NCBI GenBank assembly: GCA_900542965.1
Contig: UQPY01000035.1
Location: 1-20,305, forward strand
DNA length: 20,305 nucleotides
From: an uncultured Collinsella sp.
Lineage (GTDB): Bacteria > Actinomycetota > Coriobacteriia > Coriobacteriales > Coriobacteriaceae
Direction of reading: 5' to 3'
Part shown: piece by piece, positions 7,253 to 15,624 of the stretch
How the letters are laid out: every line of letters starts with the position of its first letter
Numbering within the stretch: position 1 is the first letter of the stretch
Notes under the pieces: model-generated
The model's database searches: none
Seen by the model: the letters and a program-made list of their open reading frames with translations, nothing else
What the model was told of the DNA's origin: nothing
Program-made: the position numbers and the translations under genes

Positions 7253-7268
7253 CGACAAAGGAGGAATC

Positions 7269-7463
7269 GTGGGAGTTATCGGTTACGGTCTCGGTGTTAT
7301 CGGCGCTGGTCTTGCTATCGGCCTGTCTGCTCTGGGTGCTACGGGTGCTATGGCCCGTCAGCCTGAGGTCCAGGGCCGCGTGTTCACCGTCTTCATCATG
7401 GGCTCCGCCTTCGGCGAGGCTCTGGCTCTGATCGGCTTCGTTGTCGCGCTGATCGTTAAATAG
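7269..7463 (+). CDS. atpE: ATP synthase F0 subunit c
   Basis: This is the proteolipid of the rotating ring: a two-helix hairpin of 64 residues with the loop motif ARQPE (29-33) and the ion-binding Glu50 (GEALAL) in helix 2. The Gln of sodium-binding c subunits is absent from helix 1, and Ala follows the Glu, so the ring should be proton-coupled. The protein is short for the family because helix 1 starts almost at once. The GTG start is supported by a very strong ribosome site, AAAGGAGG, at about 7257-7264. Confidence 0.93.
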   Translation: MGVIGYGLGVIGAGLAIGLSALGATGAMARQPEVQGRVFTVFIMGSAFGEALALIGFVVALIVK

Positions 7464-7478
7464 CACGGAGCGTCAAGT

Positions 7479-8081
7479 ATGAATCTTTCATCCCAGAAGA
7501 GCGCGATCGCACTCTCCGCGTCTGCGGCCGCGCTGCTCATGCCGGTTTCCGCGTTCGCTGAGGACGGCGCTGCCGGTGCGGACATCCTCATCCCTAAGAT
7601 GGCGGAGTTCATCCCGGCGCTTATCGCCTTCCTGATTATCTGGATCGTGCTGGCCAAGGTCGCCCTGCCGGGCATCATGAAAACCATGGAGGAGCGCGGC
7701 AAGAAGATCGAGGAGAGCCTCGACGAGGCCGAGAAGACCAAGCAGGAGGCTATCGCCAAGCGCGCTGAGTCCGACTCGATCGTCACCGACGCCCGTCGTC
7801 AGGCTGCCGACATTGTTCTCGAGGCCCGTAAGGACGCCGAGTCCGAGCGCGCCCGCATTATCGAGGCTGCTCACAAGGAGGCCGAGGAGATCATCGCCAA
7901 GGCCCATACGACCGTCGAGGACGAGCGCAAGTCCATCTACGCCGGTGCCGCGAGCTCCATCGCCGACCTGTCCGTTGCCGTCGCCACCAAGATCGTGGGC
8001 GAGGCACTCGAGGACGATGCCGAGCAGAAGAAGCTCATCGAGCGCTACATCCAGGAAGCAGGTAGCCTGAATGCCGACTAG
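7479..8081 (+). CDS. atpF: ATP synthase F0 subunit b with signal peptide
   Basis: The b subunit is the peripheral stalk linking F0 to F1. The 200-residue product has a membrane helix at about 44-66 (FIPALIAFLIIWIVLAKVALP) and a long charged helical region (about 70-165). Ahead of these lies what looks like a cleavable signal peptide: a Lys at 7, a hydrophobic Ala/Leu core, and an A-x-A site, SAFA, ending at residue 27 before EDG. Most b subunits begin directly with the membrane helix. The ATG follows CACGGAG (7464-7470). The 3' end overlaps atpH by 11 bases. Confidence 0.92.
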   Translation: MNLSSQKSAIALSASAAALLMPVSAFAEDGAAGADILIPKMAEFIPALIAFLIIWIVLAKVALPGIMKTMEERGKKIEESLDEAEKTKQEAIAKRAESDSIVTDARRQAADIVLEARKDAESERARIIEAAHKEAEEIIAKAHTTVEDERKSIYAGAASSIADLSVAVATKIVGEALEDDAEQKKLIERYIQEAGSLNAD

Positions 8082-8547
8082 CCGCTATCAGGACAAGGTG
8101 CTCGAGACCTACGCGCGCTCCCTTCTGGAAGCCGCTAAGGCCGAGAACCATGTGTTCGAGGACCTCGAGATGATCGAGCGCCTGGCTTCTGCCAGCCCCG
8201 AGATCATCGCCGTGCTCGACACCATGTCCAAGCGCGACCAGCTCGACCTTCTTCCCAAGGTGGCAGCTGCCTTTAAGTATGTTGCCGAGGAAGACGAGGA
8301 TGTAGTGGGCGTGACCGTCACCACGGCGATCCCGCTCGACGACGAGCTGCGTCAAACCATCACTAAGAAATGCGAGCAGGACTTCGGTCGCAAGGTATTC
8401 CTTATCGAGCAGGTCGACCCGTCTATCGTGGGCGGCCTGGTGCTCGAGGCCCGCGGCGAGCGTCGTGACATTTCCGTCAAGACGCAGCTGCGCATCGCGC
8501 AGGAGACCCTCGCAAACTCTGCTAATTCGTACGGAGGTGAAGCCTAA
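8071..8547 (+). CDS. atpH: ATP synthase F1 subunit delta
   Basis: Delta caps the F1 head and connects it to the b stalk. The 158-residue sequence ends in the family's most conserved part, DPSIVGGLVLEARGERRDIS, followed by a terminal helix. It is slightly shorter than the usual 175 or so residues. It starts within atpF, and its TAA overlaps the atpA ATG by one base (TAATG), so translation of these genes is probably coupled. Confidence 0.92.
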   Translation: MPTSRYQDKVLETYARSLLEAAKAENHVFEDLEMIERLASASPEIIAVLDTMSKRDQLDLLPKVAAAFKYVAEEDEDVVGVTVTTAIPLDDELRQTITKKCEQDFGRKVFLIEQVDPSIVGGLVLEARGERRDISVKTQLRIAQETLANSANSYGGEA

Positions 8548-10145
8548 TGTCCGAAACCCTCAATGCCCAGGATATCGCCAAGAAACTGCAGGAGCAGCTC
8601 ACGAGCCTCTCCGCGACGGTCGATACGCATGAGGTTTCAACGGTCGACGAGGTAGGCGACGGCATCGCGCGCGTCTCCGGCCTCAAGAGCGCCATGGCAG
8701 GCGAGCTTCTGGAGTTCAAGAGCTCCGATACCGGTGAGACCGTCTTCGGCCTTGCCCAGAACCTTGACCGTGACGAGGTCGGCGCCGTTCTGTTCGGTGC
8801 CGTCGACTCCATCAAGGAAGGCGACGAGTGCCGCACCACTGGCCGCATTATGGATATCCCCGTGAGCCGTGCCATGCTCGGCCGCGTCGTCAATCCGCTC
8901 GGCCAGCCCATCGACGGCCTGGGCGACATCGTCGCCACGCACCGTCGCCCCATCGAGTTCAAGGCTCCCGGCGTCATCGATCGTACCCCGGTGTGCGAGC
9001 CGGTTCAGACTGGTCTGCTCGCTATCGACTCCATGGTGCCTATTGGCCGCGGTCAGCGTGAGCTCATCATCGGCGACCGTAAGACCGGTAAGACCGCCAT
9101 CGCCATCGACGCTATCCTCAACCAGCGCGGCAAGGGCATGGTCTGCATCTATGTCGCCATCGGCCAGAAGGCCTCCACGGTTGCCAACATCCGCGAGACC
9201 CTCGCTCAGCACGGTGCGCTCGACTACACCATCATCGTTTCGGCCACCGCTGCCGATTCCGCCCCTATGCAGTACATCGCGCCTATGGCCGGTGCCGCTA
9301 TCGGCGAGTTCTTCATGTACAACGGCGAGGACGGCAAGCCCGCCAGCGAGACCAACCCCGGCGGACACGTGCTCGTCATCTACGACGACCTGTCCAAGCA
9401 GGCTGTGGCCTACCGTCAGATGTCGCTGACGCTGCATCGTCCGCCCGGACGCGAGGCCTATCCTGGCGACATCTTCTACCTGCACTCTCGTCTGCTCGAG
9501 CGTGCCGTCAAGATGTCCAAGAAGAACGGTTACGGCTCCATGACGGCACTGCCGATCATCGAGACCCAGGATGGCGACGTCTCGGCCTACATTCCGACCA
9601 ACGTCATTTCCATTACCGATGGTCAGATCTACCTGCAGTCCGAGCTCTTCTTCCAGGGTCAGCGCCCGGCAGTCGACGTGGGCATCTCCGTGTCCCGCGT
9701 CGGTGGCGACGCACAAACCAAGGCCATGAAGCAGGTTGCCGGCAACCTCCGTCTGGACCTTGCTTCGTACCAGGAGCTCGCCGGCTTTACGCAGTTCGGC
9801 TCCGACCTCGACGAGGCCACGCAAAAGCAGCTTACCCACGGTGCTCGCATGACTGAGCTCCTGAAGCAGCCGCGTTACAAGCCGTTTGAGGTTGGCGAGC
9901 AGATCGTTACGCTGTTCGCTGGCAACGAGGGCTTCCTGGATGACCTGGAGATTGCCGACGTGCTGCCTTTCCGTGCCGAGCTCATCGAGTACATGGACAA
10001 TGGCTTTGGCTCGCTGCTCGACAAGGTTCGCGCCAAGAAGATCGATGATGACACCAAGGCTGAGCTCTTGCGCGTCATCGGCGACTTCAAACAGCAGTTC
10101 ATGGCCAAGCACCATTCGGATGTTTCTGGATCAGAGGAGAACTAA
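8547..10145 (+). CDS. atpA: ATP synthase F1 subunit alpha
   Basis: Alpha carries the non-catalytic nucleotide sites of the F1 hexamer. The 532-residue product has the Walker A motif GDRKTGKT (176-183), the Walker B region VLVIYDD (275-281), the PPGREAYPGD loop (299-308) and the arginine finger at 384 (SVSRVGG) that completes the neighbouring beta active site. Compared with E. coli there is an insertion of roughly a dozen residues at 258-273 (YNGEDGKPASETNPGG), just before Walker B. It follows atpH with a one-base overlap. Confidence 0.97.
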   Translation: MSETLNAQDIAKKLQEQLTSLSATVDTHEVSTVDEVGDGIARVSGLKSAMAGELLEFKSSDTGETVFGLAQNLDRDEVGAVLFGAVDSIKEGDECRTTGRIMDIPVSRAMLGRVVNPLGQPIDGLGDIVATHRRPIEFKAPGVIDRTPVCEPVQTGLLAIDSMVPIGRGQRELIIGDRKTGKTAIAIDAILNQRGKGMVCIYVAIGQKASTVANIRETLAQHGALDYTIIVSATAADSAPMQYIAPMAGAAIGEFFMYNGEDGKPASETNPGGHVLVIYDDLSKQAVAYRQMSLTLHRPPGREAYPGDIFYLHSRLLERAVKMSKKNGYGSMTALPIIETQDGDVSAYIPTNVISITDGQIYLQSELFFQGQRPAVDVGISVSRVGGDAQTKAMKQVAGNLRLDLASYQELAGFTQFGSDLDEATQKQLTHGARMTELLKQPRYKPFEVGEQIVTLFAGNEGFLDDLEIADVLPFRAELIEYMDNGFGSLLDKVRAKKIDDDTKAELLRVIGDFKQQFMAKHHSDVSGSEEN

Positions 10146-10150
10146 GCCCC

Positions 10151-11059
10151 ATGGCCAACCTTCGCGACATTAAGAAGCGAATCTCCTCGGTTACCACGAC
10201 CAAGCAGATCACGCGCACGATGGAGATGGTCTCTACGGCCAAGATCCGTCGTGCCCTCGATCGCTCCAAGCAGGCCGAGCCCTATAAGGAGGCGCTGACC
10301 GACGTTATGTTGACGGTCGCCGGCGACGCCTCCTGTTCGGGCACCGATCCCATGCTGCAGAAGCATGAGAGCGTCAAGCATGGCCTGATTGTCGTTATTG
10401 CCTCGGACCGCGGCCTTGCCGGCGGTTTCAATACGACGGTGGAGCGCACGGCCGAAAAGCTCGCCGCTTCTTGGGCGAACGACGGCATCGAGTGCGAGAT
10501 CATCGCGTGTGGGCGTAAGCCGGCCACGTATTTCCGTGACCGCGCAAACGTTGTCATGCACTTTGAGGGCAACTCCTCTGAGCCCGATTTCAATCAGGCC
10601 CGCATGATCTCCTCTCATATCTGCGATGCGTATCGTGCCGGTGAGCTTGACCGTGTCGAGCTTGTCTACCACCACGCCAAGAACCGCGTGGATCAGGAGC
10701 TTCGCGTCGAGCATCTGTTGCCGCTCGACCCCGAGATGATCGCTATGGCCCACGGTCCGCGTAAGAACGAGACCGACGCCCCTAAGCGCATCTCGTCCAC
10801 GTTCGAGTTCGTGCCCTCTCCCGAGCATGTTCTCGGCAAGCTTGTGCCGTCTTATATCCTGACGGTCATCTACCAGGCCCTGATCGATTCGGCGGCTGCC
10901 GAGCAGGGTGCACGCCGCAAGGCCATGCACTCCGCGACGGAAAACGCCACCGCGATCATCTCGACCCTTACCCGCACGTATAGTCGCGTGCGCCAGGCTT
11001 CGATCACGACCGAGATTAACGAGATCGTCGGCGGAGCCTCAGCATTGGAGGAACAGTAA
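10151..11059 (+). CDS. atpG: ATP synthase F1 subunit gamma
   Basis: Gamma is the central rotating shaft. The 302-residue protein opens with the conserved N-terminal helix (IKKRISSVTTTKQITRTMEMVSTAK) and closes with the matching C-terminal helix (ARRKAMHSATENA...EINEIVGGASAL). A Rossmann-like middle carries SDRGLAGGFN (84-93). The ribosome site GAGGAG (10135-10140) lies inside the end of atpA. The stop overlaps the atpD start by one base. Confidence 0.96.
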   Translation: MANLRDIKKRISSVTTTKQITRTMEMVSTAKIRRALDRSKQAEPYKEALTDVMLTVAGDASCSGTDPMLQKHESVKHGLIVVIASDRGLAGGFNTTVERTAEKLAASWANDGIECEIIACGRKPATYFRDRANVVMHFEGNSSEPDFNQARMISSHICDAYRAGELDRVELVYHHAKNRVDQELRVEHLLPLDPEMIAMAHGPRKNETDAPKRISSTFEFVPSPEHVLGKLVPSYILTVIYQALIDSAAAEQGARRKAMHSATENATAIISTLTRTYSRVRQASITTEINEIVGGASALEEQ

Positions 11060-12513
11060 TGGCTAATAACACCGTAAAGCTTGCGGTCGAGGAAGCCACC
11101 AAGAAGACGACTGCCGGTGATGGTCGCATCGTGCGAATCATCGGCCCTGTCGTCGACGTCAAGTTTGACGGCGCGGTGCCCCCGATCTACAACGCGCTCA
11201 CGGTCGAGGCCGAGACCCCGATCGGTCATCTGAGCACGATCCTCGAGGTTGAGAGCCAGCTTCCGGGCGGCGTTGTCCGCACGGTCGCCATGTCCTCGAC
11301 CGACGGCCTGCAGCGCGGCCTCATCGCCACCGATACCGGTGAGCCCATGAAGATGCCCGTTGGCCCCAAGACGCTCGGCCGCATTTGGAACGTCATGGGC
11401 AAGCCCGTCGACGGTAAGTCCATGCCCGAGGTGGAGGAGTTCTACCCCATCCACCATGCAGCGCCCCGCTTTGACGAGCTCACCACCAAGACCGAGATCT
11501 TCGAGACCGGCATCAAGGCCGTCGACCTGCTTGAGCCCTACATCCGTGGCGGCAAGACGGGTCTGTTCGGTGGCGCCGGTGTCGGCAAGACCGTTCTGAT
11601 TCAGGAGCTCATCAACAACCTCGCCCAGGAGCATGGCGGCACCTCGGTGTTCACCGGCGTCGGCGAGCGCACCCGTGAGGGCACCGACCTGTACCTCGAG
11701 ATGAGCGAGTCGGGCGTTATCGACAAGACCTGCTTGGTCTATGGTCAGATGAACGAGCCGCCCGGAGCGCGTCTGCGCATCGGTCTGGCCGGCCTTACCA
11801 CCGCTGAGTACTTCCGCGATCGTGGCCAGGACGTCCTGCTGTTCATCGACAACATCTTCCGCTTCTCCCAGGCCGGTTCCGAGGTTTCCGCACTGCTGGG
11901 CCGTATGCCGTCCGCCGTTGGTTACCAGCCTACGCTGGCTACCGAGATGGGCGACCTCCAGGAGCGTATTACCTCGACCAAGACGGGCTCCATTACCTCC
12001 GTCCAGGCTGTCTACGTCCCCGCAGACGACCTGACCGACCCGGCGCCTGCCACGACGTTTACGCACCTCGACGCCACCACGGTTCTTTCGCGTAGCATTT
12101 CGTCGCTCGGCCTGTTCCCGGCTATCGACCCGCTCGCGTCTTCCTCCGACGCTCTCGATCCCTCGATCGTCGGCGAGGAGCACTACCGTGTCGCCGTCAA
12201 GGTCCAGGAGCTCCTGCAGGAGTACTCCGACCTTCAGGACATCATCGCCATTCTGGGTATGGACGAGCTGTCCGAGGAGCAGCGCCTTACGGTCAACCGC
12301 GCTCGTAAGATTCAGCAGTTCCTCTCGCAGTCCTTCCACGTCGCCGAGAAGTTCACCGGTAACCCCGGTGTCTACGTCCGCGTCGAGGATACCGTCCGCT
12401 CCTTCGCCGAGATTGTCGACGGCAAGGCCGATGACCTGCCCGAGCAGGCTTTCCGCTATGCTTCCACAATTGAGGACGTGCGCGAGCGCGCCCGCAAGAT
12501 GGGGGAGAAGTAG
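11059..12513 (+). CDS. atpD: ATP synthase F1 subunit beta
   Basis: Beta carries the catalytic sites. The 484-residue product shows Walker A GGAGVGKT (171-178), the catalytic Glu203 in GERTREG, and the Walker B strand VLLFIDN. The C-terminal DELSEED loop reads DELSEEQ, losing its last acidic residue. There is an N-terminal extension of about 20 residues (VKLAVEEATKKTTAGDG) before the usual start of the beta barrel. It overlaps atpG by one base. Confidence 0.97.
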   Translation: MANNTVKLAVEEATKKTTAGDGRIVRIIGPVVDVKFDGAVPPIYNALTVEAETPIGHLSTILEVESQLPGGVVRTVAMSSTDGLQRGLIATDTGEPMKMPVGPKTLGRIWNVMGKPVDGKSMPEVEEFYPIHHAAPRFDELTTKTEIFETGIKAVDLLEPYIRGGKTGLFGGAGVGKTVLIQELINNLAQEHGGTSVFTGVGERTREGTDLYLEMSESGVIDKTCLVYGQMNEPPGARLRIGLAGLTTAEYFRDRGQDVLLFIDNIFRFSQAGSEVSALLGRMPSAVGYQPTLATEMGDLQERITSTKTGSITSVQAVYVPADDLTDPAPATTFTHLDATTVLSRSISSLGLFPAIDPLASSSDALDPSIVGEEHYRVAVKVQELLQEYSDLQDIIAILGMDELSEEQRLTVNRARKIQQFLSQSFHVAEKFTGNPGVYVRVEDTVRSFAEIVDGKADDLPEQAFRYASTIEDVRERARKMGEK

Positions 12514-12516
12514 GTT

Positions 12517-12909
12517 ATGCGTATCCGCATCGTGTGCCCCGTGAGCTGCGCCTATGAGGGCGACGCTGCGTTTGTGTCGATTCCGTCCACGGATGGCGAG
12601 TTTGGCGTTCTGCCTGCTCACTCCAGCGAGATCTGCACGATCGACCGCGGTTACGTTCGCGTTTCCGATAAGGCCATGGGCACTGTCGACCACACGTTTG
12701 CCGTGGCCGGCGGCTATGCCCAGGTTGCGGACGATGTCGTGACCGTTCTCGCCGAGCGCGCTTGCGATTTGGCGACCGTCGATGCCGACAAGGTTAAAGC
12801 TGATATTCAAGGTTTTGAAGAGAAGCTGGGTAATTTGTCGGAGGATGATGCACGCCGCGCCTACCTCTATAATGAAATCGCATGGTGTAAGCTCAAGCTT
12901 GCCCAATAG
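12517..12909 (+). CDS. atpC: ATP synthase F1 subunit epsilon
   Basis: Epsilon joins gamma to the c-ring and can restrain ATP hydrolysis. The 130-residue protein has the N-terminal beta sandwich (DGEFGVLPAHS, FAVAGGYAQV) and a two-helix C-terminal part rich in charged residues. The start lies 3 bases after the atpD stop, with GGGGGAG (12501-12507) as ribosome site. It is the last gene of the operon and is followed by a terminator. Confidence 0.93.
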   Translation: MRIRIVCPVSCAYEGDAAFVSIPSTDGEFGVLPAHSSEICTIDRGYVRVSDKAMGTVDHTFAVAGGYAQVADDVVTVLAERACDLATVDADKVKADIQGFEEKLGNLSEDDARRAYLYNEIAWCKLKLAQ

Positions 12910-12923
12910 TCAAACGATTTAGC

Positions 12924-12941
12924 GTTCGACCATTTGCGAAC
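12924..12941 (+). repeat. Small inverted repeat after atpC
   Basis: GTTCG (12924-12928) and CGAAC (12937-12941) flank an 8-base loop immediately before the atp terminator. The stem is short, so it may be incidental or form an extra 3' hairpin on the atp transcript. Confidence 0.3.
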
Positions 12942-12945
12942 ACAT

Positions 12946-12984
12946 CATGCCCGGGATGGCCTAGCCACCCCGGGCATGCTTTTT
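12946..12984 (+). terminator. Intrinsic terminator of the atp operon
   Basis: A perfect 10-bp stem (CATGCCCGGG 12946-12955, CCCGGGCATG 12969-12978), with a further inner TGG/CCA pairing, is followed by CTTTTT. It lies 36 bases after atpC. The T-run ends 13 bases before the murA start. Confidence 0.85.
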
Positions 12985-12997
12985 GAAAGGGTAGACC

Positions 12998-14281
12998 TTG
13001 GATATTATCCGCGTTGAGGGTGGCCACGCCATCGGAGGCTCCGTGCCCGTCTCGGGTGCTAAGAACTCCGCGCTCAAACTCATGGCGGCAACGCTTCTGG
13101 CGCCGGGCAAGACGACGCTGCAGAACGTGCCCGATATTTCCGATGTCCACGTGATGGGCAAGGTGCTCAAGGGCATGGGCGCTACGATCGATGTTCTCGA
13201 CGAGCACACGCTCGAGATTGATACCTCTCAGGTCGATTCTTGGGAGGCCCCCTACGAGCTCGTTGCCAAGATGCGTGCTTCCACCGCCGTCATGGGACCC
13301 CTGCTGGGCCGCTTCCATCGCGCCAAGATTGCCATGCCGGGCGGCTGCAACCTGGGTGCTCGCAAGATCGATATGCACATTCTGGGTCTCGAGGCCCTGG
13401 GCGTTGAGTTCGATACCGCCCACGGCTACATCAACGCTAATGCGCCCCAAGGTCTGCGCGGTACCACCGTCACGCTCGAGTTCGCCAGTGTCGGTGCGAC
13501 CGAGAACCTCATTATGGCATCCGTGCGCGCGAAGGGTACCACGGTTATCGACAATGCCGCCCGCGAGCCCGAGATCGTCGATCTCGCCAACATGCTCAAC
13601 GAGATGGGCGCCAAGATTGTTGGCGCCGGTACGCCCGTCGTGACTATCGAAGGCGTGGAAGAGCTCCATCCCGTTACCCATCGCGTGGTGGGCGACCGCA
13701 TCGAGGCCGGTACCTTTATCGTTGCCGGTGCGTTGATGGCCGACGATCGCGGTGTCGATGTCACGGGCTTTTGCCCCATTCACTTGGGCATGGTGCTCAA
13801 GAAGATGGAGCTCATGGGTATCGACTGCGAGCGCGTCGAGGATGGCGTCCATGTAAATCGTGCCGAGCGTATCAAGCCGGTCGACATCCAGACGCTTCCG
13901 TTCCCCGGCTTCCCGACCGACATGCAGGCGCAGATTATGGTGCTCTCCGCCCTTGCCGACGGCAGTTCCGTTATTACCGAAAACATCTTCGAGAATCGCT
14001 TTATGTTTGCCTCTGAGCTGGTGCGCATGGGTGCCGACATTCGTATCGAGAGCCATCATGCCATGATTCATGGCGTCAAGGGCTTCTCGGGTGCACAGGT
14101 TACCTCGCCCGATCTGCGTGGCGGAGCGGCCCTCGTCGTAGCGGGCTTGATCGCCGACGGGACGACCGAGGTTTCGGCCATCCATCATATCAAGCGCGGC
14201 TACGAGCAGTTTGTCGAAAAGCTGCAGGCGCTCGGCGCGCATGTCGAGCATGCTACCGTCCCCGATCCCGTCATCTACTAA
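12998..14281 (+). CDS. murA: UDP-GlcNAc 1-carboxyvinyltransferase
   Basis: This cytoplasmic enzyme transfers enolpyruvate from PEP to UDP-GlcNAc, the first committed step of peptidoglycan synthesis. The 427-residue sequence has the expected opening VSGAKNSALKLMAA (18-31). The fosfomycin-targeted catalytic cysteine is at 117 (PGGCNLGAR), and the late motifs FPTDMQAQ and RGGAALVVAGL are present. The start is TTG, with AAAGGG (12986-12991) seven bases ahead, squeezed between the atp terminator and the gene. Transcription therefore depends on read-through or a promoter overlapping the terminator. Having Cys rather than Asp at 117 suggests fosfomycin sensitivity. Confidence 0.94.
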   Translation: MDIIRVEGGHAIGGSVPVSGAKNSALKLMAATLLAPGKTTLQNVPDISDVHVMGKVLKGMGATIDVLDEHTLEIDTSQVDSWEAPYELVAKMRASTAVMGPLLGRFHRAKIAMPGGCNLGARKIDMHILGLEALGVEFDTAHGYINANAPQGLRGTTVTLEFASVGATENLIMASVRAKGTTVIDNAAREPEIVDLANMLNEMGAKIVGAGTPVVTIEGVEELHPVTHRVVGDRIEAGTFIVAGALMADDRGVDVTGFCPIHLGMVLKKMELMGIDCERVEDGVHVNRAERIKPVDIQTLPFPGFPTDMQAQIMVLSALADGSSVITENIFENRFMFASELVRMGADIRIESHHAMIHGVKGFSGAQVTSPDLRGGAALVVAGLIADGTTEVSAIHHIKRGYEQFVEKLQALGAHVEHATVPDPVIY

Positions 14282-14293
14282 TACAGGTTGCCT

Positions 14294-15529
14294 ATGTTTA
14301 ATAAAAAGCCCCTCGCGGATACCACCGCCCGAAGACCCTCAACTGGTGCGCAGGCCAAGATCTACAGTCGCGATAACGTGGCTCGCTATTCCGAGCGCGC
14401 TCGTCAACGTCGCCGTAGCCACACGATTCGTCACGTCGCGCTCATTGTCGTGCTTGGCGTGCTGCTGAGTGCCACTACCGCTGCCGGCCTGTGGTTTGCC
14501 ACCATTATGGGCAAGCTCGGCGATTCTAATGTCATTACCGACAATCTGCGTCGGGTTCTGGTTGACACCGATGAGGCAAAGGATCCGTTCTACGTGCTGC
14601 TTCTTGGCACCGACGGCCGTCCGGGCGAGGATACGTATCGTGCCGACTCGATTATCCTGGCACGCATCGACCCCACGCAAAAGCAGGCGACGCTCATTTC
14701 CGTTCCGCGCGACACCAAGGTCGAGTACAAGGGCGAGACCATGAAGATCAACGCCTGCCATACCGTTGGCGGCGCCGAGGCCATGGTCGAGGCGGTCAAC
14801 GAGCTGTGCGGTGTTCAGATTTCCCACTATGCCGAGGTCAGCTTCGACGGTATGCAGGCGCTGATTGATTCGGTTGGCGGTATCGACATTAACGCAACCG
14901 ATGATGTTGACGACCCCGAGCACCTGGATATTAAGATTACCGCTGGCCAGCAGCATATGGACGGTGCCACCGCCCTTACCTATGCCCGCTGCCGCTACAC
15001 CTATGCCGACGGCGATTACACGCGCATGCGCCACCAGCGTCAGGTGCTTGGCGCCCTTGCCAACCAGATTCTCAATAACTTCGATGCCACGAAGATCTTT
15101 GGCCTGGTTAATTCGCTGTCCGATATGCTCGTAACCGATATGAGCGTTCAGGATATCGTGGCTACGGTCAATGCCATGCGCGGTATGGATGTCGACGGAA
15201 TCTACTCGGCCAACCTGCCCTCGTACGCCGACGACAGCACCATGATCGACGGTGTGAGCTACGTCTTTGTCTACGAGGACGAGCTCAAGGAAATGATGGA
15301 GCGCGTCGATGCCGGCAAGGATCCCAAGGGTCCCAACACCATGGGTCTTTCCGACGGTTCCAGCTCTACGATCGGCGACCTGAACAACAACACGTCTGAC
15401 GACTACGCAAACAGTACCGCAACCTCATCGGTCAGCTCTGACGATTCCGATGGCTCAAGCGATTCGAGCGATTCGGACTACTACGAAGAGCCCACCGGCG
15501 ACGGCAACGGCTACGAGGCCAATTACTAG
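14294..15529 (+). CDS. LCP-family (LytR-CpsA-Psr) cell-wall glycopolymer ligase
   Basis: LCP proteins attach teichoic acids or other polymers to peptidoglycan on the outer face of the membrane. The 411-residue product has a basic N-terminal tail, one membrane helix (about 47-70), and an extracellular LCP domain. The domain shows LLLGTDGRPGEDTYRADS (102-119), ISVPRDT (135-141) and RMRHQRQ (244-250), which include the pyrophosphate-binding Arg and Asp residues of the family. The last 55 or so residues are a low-complexity Ser/Asp/Asn tail. ATG at 14294 has ACAGG at a good distance. A TTG at 14288 does not. It is 12 bases after murA, so the two are likely cotranscribed. Confidence 0.9.
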   Translation: MFNKKPLADTTARRPSTGAQAKIYSRDNVARYSERARQRRRSHTIRHVALIVVLGVLLSATTAAGLWFATIMGKLGDSNVITDNLRRVLVDTDEAKDPFYVLLLGTDGRPGEDTYRADSIILARIDPTQKQATLISVPRDTKVEYKGETMKINACHTVGGAEAMVEAVNELCGVQISHYAEVSFDGMQALIDSVGGIDINATDDVDDPEHLDIKITAGQQHMDGATALTYARCRYTYADGDYTRMRHQRQVLGALANQILNNFDATKIFGLVNSLSDMLVTDMSVQDIVATVNAMRGMDVDGIYSANLPSYADDSTMIDGVSYVFVYEDELKEMMERVDAGKDPKGPNTMGLSDGSSSTIGDLNNNTSDDYANSTATSSVSSDDSDGSSDSSDSDYYEEPTGDGNGYEANY

Positions 15530-15530
15530 A

Positions 15531-15624
15531 GTTACGCGGTTTTACCAAACCGCGTAACCGCTTGACGCTGCAAACCCGCCAGAGCGGCAATCTGCCTTTC
15601 AACTTCGGCGGCATGATCAAAAAA
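15531..15624. repeat. Structured 94-bp repeat, unit 1
   Basis: It opens with a perfect 12-bp hairpin (GTTACGCGGTTT, loop TACC, AAACCGCGTAAC; 15531-15558). Next come the block GACGCTGC (15564-15571), a small hairpin GGCA-ATC-TGCC (15586-15596), and GGCATGA (15610-15616) followed by an A-run. It begins one base after the LCP stop codon. Its end resembles the left arm of the terminator found in unit 2, so this copy may be truncated. Confidence 0.75.

Noticed and set aside
8637..10115. Long antisense open frame opposite atpA (492 codons)
   Set aside because: It mirrors the GC-rich codon pattern of atpA and has no recognisable motif. atpA itself is certain.
10870..12906. Very long antisense frame opposite atpG-atpD-atpC (678 codons)
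   Set aside because: It spans three certain ATP synthase genes, has no domain signature, and reflects third-position GC bias.
12893..14251. Antisense frame opposite murA (452 codons)
   Set aside because: Shadow of murA, with no family features.
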